A DNA stretch of 64,000 nt, taken from positions 1,178,001 through 1,242,000 of the forward strand of contig BDSI01000019.1 in the NCBI GenBank assembly GCA_003117195.1. The letters run 5' to 3'. This document shows positions 59,001-64,000 of the stretch, piece after piece (positions within the stretch are counted from its first letter, which is position 1; each line of letters begins with the position of its first letter). The notes under the pieces were generated by a model, which was given only the letters and a program-made list of their open reading frames with translations, did not search any database and was not told the origin of the DNA. A program made the position numbers and the translations under genes. Source of the DNA: Eudorina sp. 2006-703-Eu-15 (lineage: Eukaryota > Chlorophyta > Chlorophyceae > Chlamydomonadales > Volvocaceae).

Positions 59001-61530
59001 TTCTCTAAACACACACACATCACTTTCCTGTACACACATACGGTACATGCACCCACGCGCGCATCAGTACCTGGGCTGAGTTGGGTGGGTCCCTTTTCTG
59101 AACACACCGCGCGCACGAGGTAAGCCTAATCCCCTCAGCGTCAGCGACACGCCCTACCGCGCTGCCCTGCCCTGCCCTGCCCTGCCGCCCCCTCCCCCTC
59201 CCCCCCACATACAATCGGCACAGGCGGCTGGCTCACCGCGACCACGTTGGGCACCGCCACCAGCTCCCCCTCGTCCACCACCGCCGGCTGCCAGGCGGTG
59301 GGGTCCTCCAGCAGCGAGTCGCGCTCCTCCAGGGTCAGCTGCCGGGCCACCAGGCTGGACACCAGATGGCCTGGGGGGGGGTTTGGCAGGCGGCAGCAGC
59401 AGGGGCAGGAGGGGGGGAGGGGGGGAGGGGGAGGGTATAGGAAATTGGTAGACATATTCTCAAACTGAGCTGCTGCCAGAGCAAGGACGGGGAGGGGGGT
59501 AGGCGAGGGGGAGAGGAAGGGGGCCGCCGCGACAGGAGGGGGATGGATGGGCGATAGAGATACTTGGTACGCAAAGGATGGAGGTTGGGGAATGTTGGGT
59601 TGGCTGATATGAGGAGGGAAGGGGGGGACGCGGACCGGCGCGGGTTGGGAGGGAGGATGGCTTCGGGGGATGGGGGCATAAGAGTCGCCTGAGCCGGCAC
59701 GCGGTCCCGCTCACCCGTTGTCTTGTCGAAGCTCATCTTGTCCAGCAGGAAGCCCTTGCTGATGCTGCGGAGATACATCCCGAGAGGGGAGGAGGAGGAA
59801 GAGCGGGGAGGAGGAGGAGGCGGGCCGTGGGTCATTGGTTTGGAGGCCGTGTTGTCACCGTTACAAGGTGGAGGCCTTATGTGGGTTTGCTTTTTGCTGG
59901 CTTGGCTGCCCAATCAAGGGGGCGAACTGGGCGGAGGCGCCAGGAGAGGAGAGGAGAGGAAAGGAGAGGAGACGCGAGGAGAGGAGACTCGAGGAGAGGA
60001 GACGCGAGGAGAGGAGAGGAGGGCGTGTTCAAGAGGATGTGGAGGGCGCCCTCACCGTCCCGTGGGCTCCGCCGCGTCCAGCACCGGGCCCCGGTTCCGG
60101 AGCACGTAGTACACGGCGGTGAACACCACCCCCTCCCCCTCGTTGACCGCGGACACCACCGGTCGGTACACCAGGTGCTCGTACGCGGCGTGCTGCCGGG
60201 CCAGGGACTCCAGCAGCTGGCCCACATCTTGGGGGCGGAGTGGGGGACGGAGGGAACAGGGCGGGTAAATAGGAGGGGGCGCGGAAACAGGGAAATGAGT
60301 ATAGATATATCATTTGCTGTGCAAATTACAGAGTCATCAGCTGTGACTTGGTCGGCCAGAGCAAAGACGGGCGGCGCAGGAGAGCAACCACGCCATCTTC
60401 TCCGCTGTGCCGTACAGTACCTCCGTACATTCGGCATCGTCACATCCGTGACCGAAGGCGGTGCAACGGATCAGTCGAAGCGGAACGGGCGGGCGTCGCC
60501 CGGCAGCAGCGGATCGGCACGACCCACGGGTCGAATCAGCTTGGCTCCCGTCGGGTCAGCTTTTCGCCGTGTATCTCTCCTCACAACGGCCGTACAACGG
60601 CTGCACTGCAGTCCCGCTGCGGCTTTTGTGCGGCTGGGACCGACGGTCCAGGCCGCCCACCCGTCGTCCGTCTTGCATCTCCAACGGGCAACCGTCAACC
60701 GTCAACGGCGCGCACGCACCCATGTTGCCGGAGCTGCCCGCGGGCTTGGCTTACCCTTGGTTCGGTCCTTGGGGTAGATGACATGGTCCGCCAGGAAGGT
60801 GACCCCCCTGGAGCCCACCAGCGGCTCCAGACGCCGAGCCACCTCGTCCCGGGTCAGCCCGCCCGCCTCCCCCGTGATACGCGCGTAGTCATTAGCACTC
60901 TGTACGACGGACGGCGCGGGGCCCAGACAGGGGGAGGCGGTTTCGCTGTCTTTATGGACGCAAGGGGGCGGTTTTAACGAAAATACCAAACCGCAGGAAC
61001 GACTCCAGGGCAGAGCGGACCCCGGGCAGGGGGCCTGATTCCCGGGCAGAGCCGCCCGCGTGAGCAGCTTGGATTAAAAAAGTCGACGCGGTGGGTGTCC
61101 TCCTCCTCCAGCCACTTTCCTGAGGGGGCCCAGCTGCCACACCGCGCCGCATCACACCACGCCACACGTGTTGCGACGAGCTGCTGTTCGCTGCCCAGCG
61201 CGCCGCCTTTTATTATCTGAATTGTCGACGACCGTCCGTCCGAACCGAAGACGAAGCTAACGGGGCTCCACCCCCTACGGATGTCGCAGCTGCCGGAAGG
61301 CCGTCCCTGCTGCCCCGGGCCGCGCCCCCGTCTATCAGCGTCTTCCCCGAACGTCAGCGCCAAAACCCAGCACCGCTGGAGTGCCCCTGGGTGCCCCACG
61401 GCATCAAGTTGCCTCTATCCATCAGCAACGCCTGTCGCCAACGCCGCACCCCCATCTCATAGCCCCTTCCCCAGAGCCACCCGCTCACCTTCAGGAGCTT
61501 CTCGCTGAGCTCCGTGCGGTACGACACCAC
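56039..61530 (-). CDS. Gene C: multi-exon protein with two SnoaL/NTF2-like modules (5' partial, one exon unresolved)
   Basis: Exons on the minus strand, 5' to 3': 61489-61530, 60755-60899, 60056-60227, 59715-59764, 59237-59370, 58726-58815, 58373-58438, 57666-57765, (unresolved), 56597-56698, 56039-56119 (stop TAG). Splice sites are GT-AG and phases agree except between 57666 and 56698, where a small exon is missing from my model. Module 1 reads GVTFLADHVIYPKD, VGQLLESLARQHAAYEHLVY, EGEGVVFTAVYYVL, EPTGRISKGFLLDKMSF. Module 2 reads NDYKYMGEMISRWDGMWSSG, ALHFVCCEGVDQARSVITAA, NNVVSYAVSY, LAFHHWRGNAL, QGLGLICFNEHLQIRDIYDF. Both follow the helix-strand order of SnoaL-like/NTF2-like folds: a Trp-rich first helix, then GxDQAR, then a hydrophobic strand, then PTGR or a loop, then GxxxF. 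About 327 residues are visible. Catalytic activity cannot be assigned. The gene faces gene B tail-to-tail. Confidence 0.6.
57024..57180. repeat. ACACGCCAC nonamer array
   Basis: About 15 copies of a 9-bp unit CACACGCCA, with a few variants toward the right end (CATACGCCA, CACACGAAA). It lies in the region of gene C where an exon is unresolved. Confidence 0.9.
57204..57384 (-). repeat. GC-rich dispersed repeat, minus copy
   Basis: Reverse complement of 32500-32682 with scattered differences. It is flanked on the right by (CA)n, a CTCCTGCTCTGCCTGCCTGA block and TTGTTAAACACACACA, the rest of the same dispersed family. It lies in an intron of gene C. Confidence 0.85.
58473..58580. repeat. CATTCCCCC nonamer array
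   Basis: About 12 tandem copies of CATTCCCCC or CATTCCCC lie in the gene C intron just upstream (in gene sense) of the exon 58373-58438. Confidence 0.9.
59935..60035. repeat. GAGGA purine repeat
   Basis: Degenerate GGAGA/CGCGAGGAGAGGA units lie immediately beside the donor of gene C exon 60056-60227. Confidence 0.8.
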
Positions 61531-61547
61531 CTGATGGGTAGACAAGC

Positions 61548-61682
61548 AGCAGCAGCAGTAGCAGCAGCAGTAGCAGCAGCAGTAGCAGTCGCAGTAGCAG
61601 CAGCAGTAGCAGCAGCAGTAGCAGTCGCAGTAGCAGCAGCAGTAGCAGCAGCAGTAGCAGCAGCAGTAGCAGCAGCAGCGGT
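61548..61682. repeat. CAG/TAG trinucleotide array
   Basis: About 45 triplets of GCA/GTA type (CAGCAGTAG pattern, a few CGC) lie upstream, in gene sense, of the acceptor of gene C exon 61489-61530. On the gene strand this is CTG/CTA, which can be read as poly-Leu in one frame, but the frame does not match that of the exon. Confidence 0.9.
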
Positions 61683-62454
61683 AGGGAGGTGGCCGAAAGC
61701 AGCCCAGGGCTTGTTCCCCCCAACTGGGGTCCGAGCGCTGCCTCCCACATACGATATGTTACCGTCACCCTAGGTACAGGGACACGGGTGACCAGGCTAC
61801 ATCCTTCCGTAAACACAGAGGAACCGCGCGACCAGCGTCTCGCGGACTGTCGGGGGTCGGACCCAGCGGCAGCGCCGCAGAACCGCCCCGGAGGGCGCTC
61901 ACCCTCGGAGCCCTACGCCGTACCGCCGCAACGCAAACTGTACGGAGGTACGGAGCACCGCGGCCGATCCGATGACTCTGTGAGTCCCCCGTTGAGGCAC
62001 GGCGGGGAAACCGCTCCAAATAAAGCAAAGGGAAAGCAGTCCGGGCCTCACGGGGTTGCACCAGCCGGGCCACGGGACGCGGACCGAACTGGTTCCGGAG
62101 CGCCCCATCGCAAAGCGCTCTGAGGCACTACCCCCCTCACACGTAAATGGGAGATCTCGGTACACGACATAGGCATTTTGGTTCCGGAGCCGTGCAGTCA
62201 CTGATGGAAACTGTGCGATACACCGATGTCGTCGGGGAGGGAGGGCGTCACGTCAGCCGCGGCGGGTCATCTTGCACGTGCATGACGGGCCGCACCTGGA
62301 GCTGTCCACGTCGGGGTGGTCGCGCGCGGGCCGGTTGGAGCCCCGCCGGCGATGAAACGGCGGTGCGCGGTCCGCGCCTGCCCCCCGCTACCTGGGCTGC
62401 GCGCGTGCGAGCGGTTTGCAGCATTTCAAGTGGTTTTGTTGTTCGGACCCTCCT

Positions 62455-62560
62455 TCCTGCCTTGTTGTTGCTGTTATGCTTGCTGTCGTTGTTGTTGTTG
62501 ATGTTGTTGTCGTTTTTGTTGTTGTTATTGTTGTTGCTGTATGCTGTTCTTGTTCTTGTA
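62455..62560. repeat. TTG/GTTGTT imperfect triplet tract
   Basis: Degenerate GTT/TTG triplets run over about 100 bases (poly-Val/Leu/Cys or poly-Thr/Asn in translation). No gene context is identified. Confidence 0.8.
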
Positions 62561-64000
62561 CTTTGGCAGGGGTGCCTGGTCGAGCAGATAAGTTCCCAAG
62601 GGATTTCGTTGTGACTTGAGACAAGCTATGGCTGATGCAGTAGGAAAGATAGCAAACGAGCTTACGAGTGGACAGGTTATGGGTTCTTGAAGGCAGTTGT
62701 ACGCAGCCTTACGGGCAACTTCGACCCGCGCGGTGAGTCGCAAATGACGTCAGGGCCGCGCTTGGGCCGCAGAGGATGTCGTACACAAACTCATGCCAGC
62801 CTCGGATGCGCGCTGCCGACCGCCACATCCAATCACGGCGCCTTGACGCGCACAATCATACAGTAAAATGCGGTAACGTGGGCCGCTCAACCCGCGGCCG
62901 ATCGCGGATCAGCGGCGGCCCAGAGTTATATCGGTACCGTTGCGGCGTTCCTTTCAGAGCCACAAGTGCACCACTCTGAAAAACGGCGGCAAGATGCCTG
63001 ATCATGCAATTGACTTATCTTGCAAACCAAAGTGTTGTGGGCGATGGTCAGCAGAGCTGCCCGAACAGCGTGAATGCGCGAGGCTCCCTAGGCGCATCGC
63101 GCATGTCGGACCAAGACAGTTGTCGGAAAACAACGGCGCCAACCAACTATGCCACTGATGTCCGGCGACCGCACATTCCAGAGTCCATGCCCGATATCAC
63201 CCGATTCAGAGTTTCGGTGCAAATCCCGGGATGAGCCCAAATTCCAGTCCCTTTAGCTTGGTAGGTCTCGACGGTTGGGTCGTCAGGGTTGCATGCCTTA
63301 ATGTATGCACTCTGCTCTGTAGGGATCATATCGTTCAACTATTTGCGGCAGTCAGGGTGCAAAACTGCGCGCACAGCATGTACGAGAAAGAATTTTTTGC
63401 GCACACGACAAGGAACAACAAAATTTCAACCGAATGTCTCGATGCCGCTATCTCGATGGCAAAACTGCCCATTTGCTGTGTTTCGCAGCATATACGGGCG
63501 TCCTCGGACAAGTGTGTGTGTTAAGGAGGCAACATGCGCGACGAGGCTGCCGAGCAATCATCGTCGTTAGTGATGCACTCTAATTGTTTAAGGACACAAT
63601 TTAGAGCACCCCCTTGATCCTCTTGCGCACGTGATTGTGTACTACTAAATTAGGCGAATGGAATCTTTTTCCCTTCAGTCAGCTTATGCAAGTTCTTGCA
63701 GGAAAGTTTTCGCTGTATTTGCATTGCACAACCATCAATCACTTGTACCTTGTTTCACTACTTCTCTCACGTCTCTGCTTCTTTTGCTAGTTCTTGGTGT
63801 GACGATAACAGTCGTGAAGCCTGTGAAGGAAGGATGCCAGAAGCTAGCATTCGTCGCACAGATGCGAAAGCGTTCTTCGGTGAGGCTGTTCGGAGCCGAA
63901 CTGATGTGGTCGGCCGACACGTTGTCGCAAATCCTGAAGCCACGCCCTTTATCCCTCCGTAGCCAATGAGCGCACATTCTTGCACTGGATGAGTACATCC

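Larger units (their letters stand above)
61531..64000. other. Region upstream of gene C, no supportable gene
   Basis: The 5' exons of gene C should lie here but were not identified. A 72-codon minus frame (62525-62743) starting MRLTARVEVARKAAY could be an N-terminal targeting peptide, though nothing links it to the next exon. From about 62600 onward the sequence is less GC-rich and shows frames of up to about 100 codons (for example 63658-63969 +) with no recognisable domain. Confidence 0.45.

Overview
The window looks like nuclear DNA of a green alga of the Chlamydomonadales, probably a volvocine. The reasons are very GC-rich coding exons, many short GT-AG introns, long Ala/Gly/Gln/Ser-rich low-complexity protein stretches, abundant (GT)n and minisatellite DNA, and no bacterial-style operons. 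This is inferred from style; no species-specific marker was recognised.

Layout. Positions 1-2116 hold no gene I can support. Positions 2117-20778 (+) hold gene A, a giant multi-exon class III nucleotidyl cyclase whose 5' end is not identified. Positions 20779-29604 are repeat-rich intergenic DNA with an AT-richer island. Positions 29605-50702 (+) hold gene B, a tandem paralogue of A with nearly the same exon plan. Positions 50703-56038 are intergenic repeats. Positions 56039-61530 (-) hold gene C, a multi-exon gene that appears to encode two consecutive SnoaL/NTF2-like modules. Positions 61531-64000 show no supportable gene.

Genes A and B each encode, in order: a leucine-rich-repeat ectodomain, a fibronectin-III-like strand segment, one membrane helix, a first cyclase domain (C1), a disordered linker of about 2000-2400 residues, and a second cyclase domain (C2) ending in the typical LGEFKLKGL tail. 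Spliced by eye, the visible parts give about 3358 residues (A) and about 3703 residues (B), with every exon phase consistent. C1 keeps the two metal-binding aspartates but lacks the transition-state Asn/Arg. C2 has the reverse pattern. The two domains of one chain could therefore form one composite catalytic site, as in animal transmembrane adenylyl cyclases, but on a single-pass receptor-like scaffold reminiscent of trypanosomatid cyclases. This is the most interesting system in the window.

The catalytic exons are almost identical between the paralogues, and parts of the flanking introns also match, while the linkers have diverged. This suggests gene conversion. Introns are full of minisatellites, one of which copies the end of an exon together with its 5' splice site. 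All exon boundaries were read by eye from splice consensus and paralogue agreement, without transcripts.
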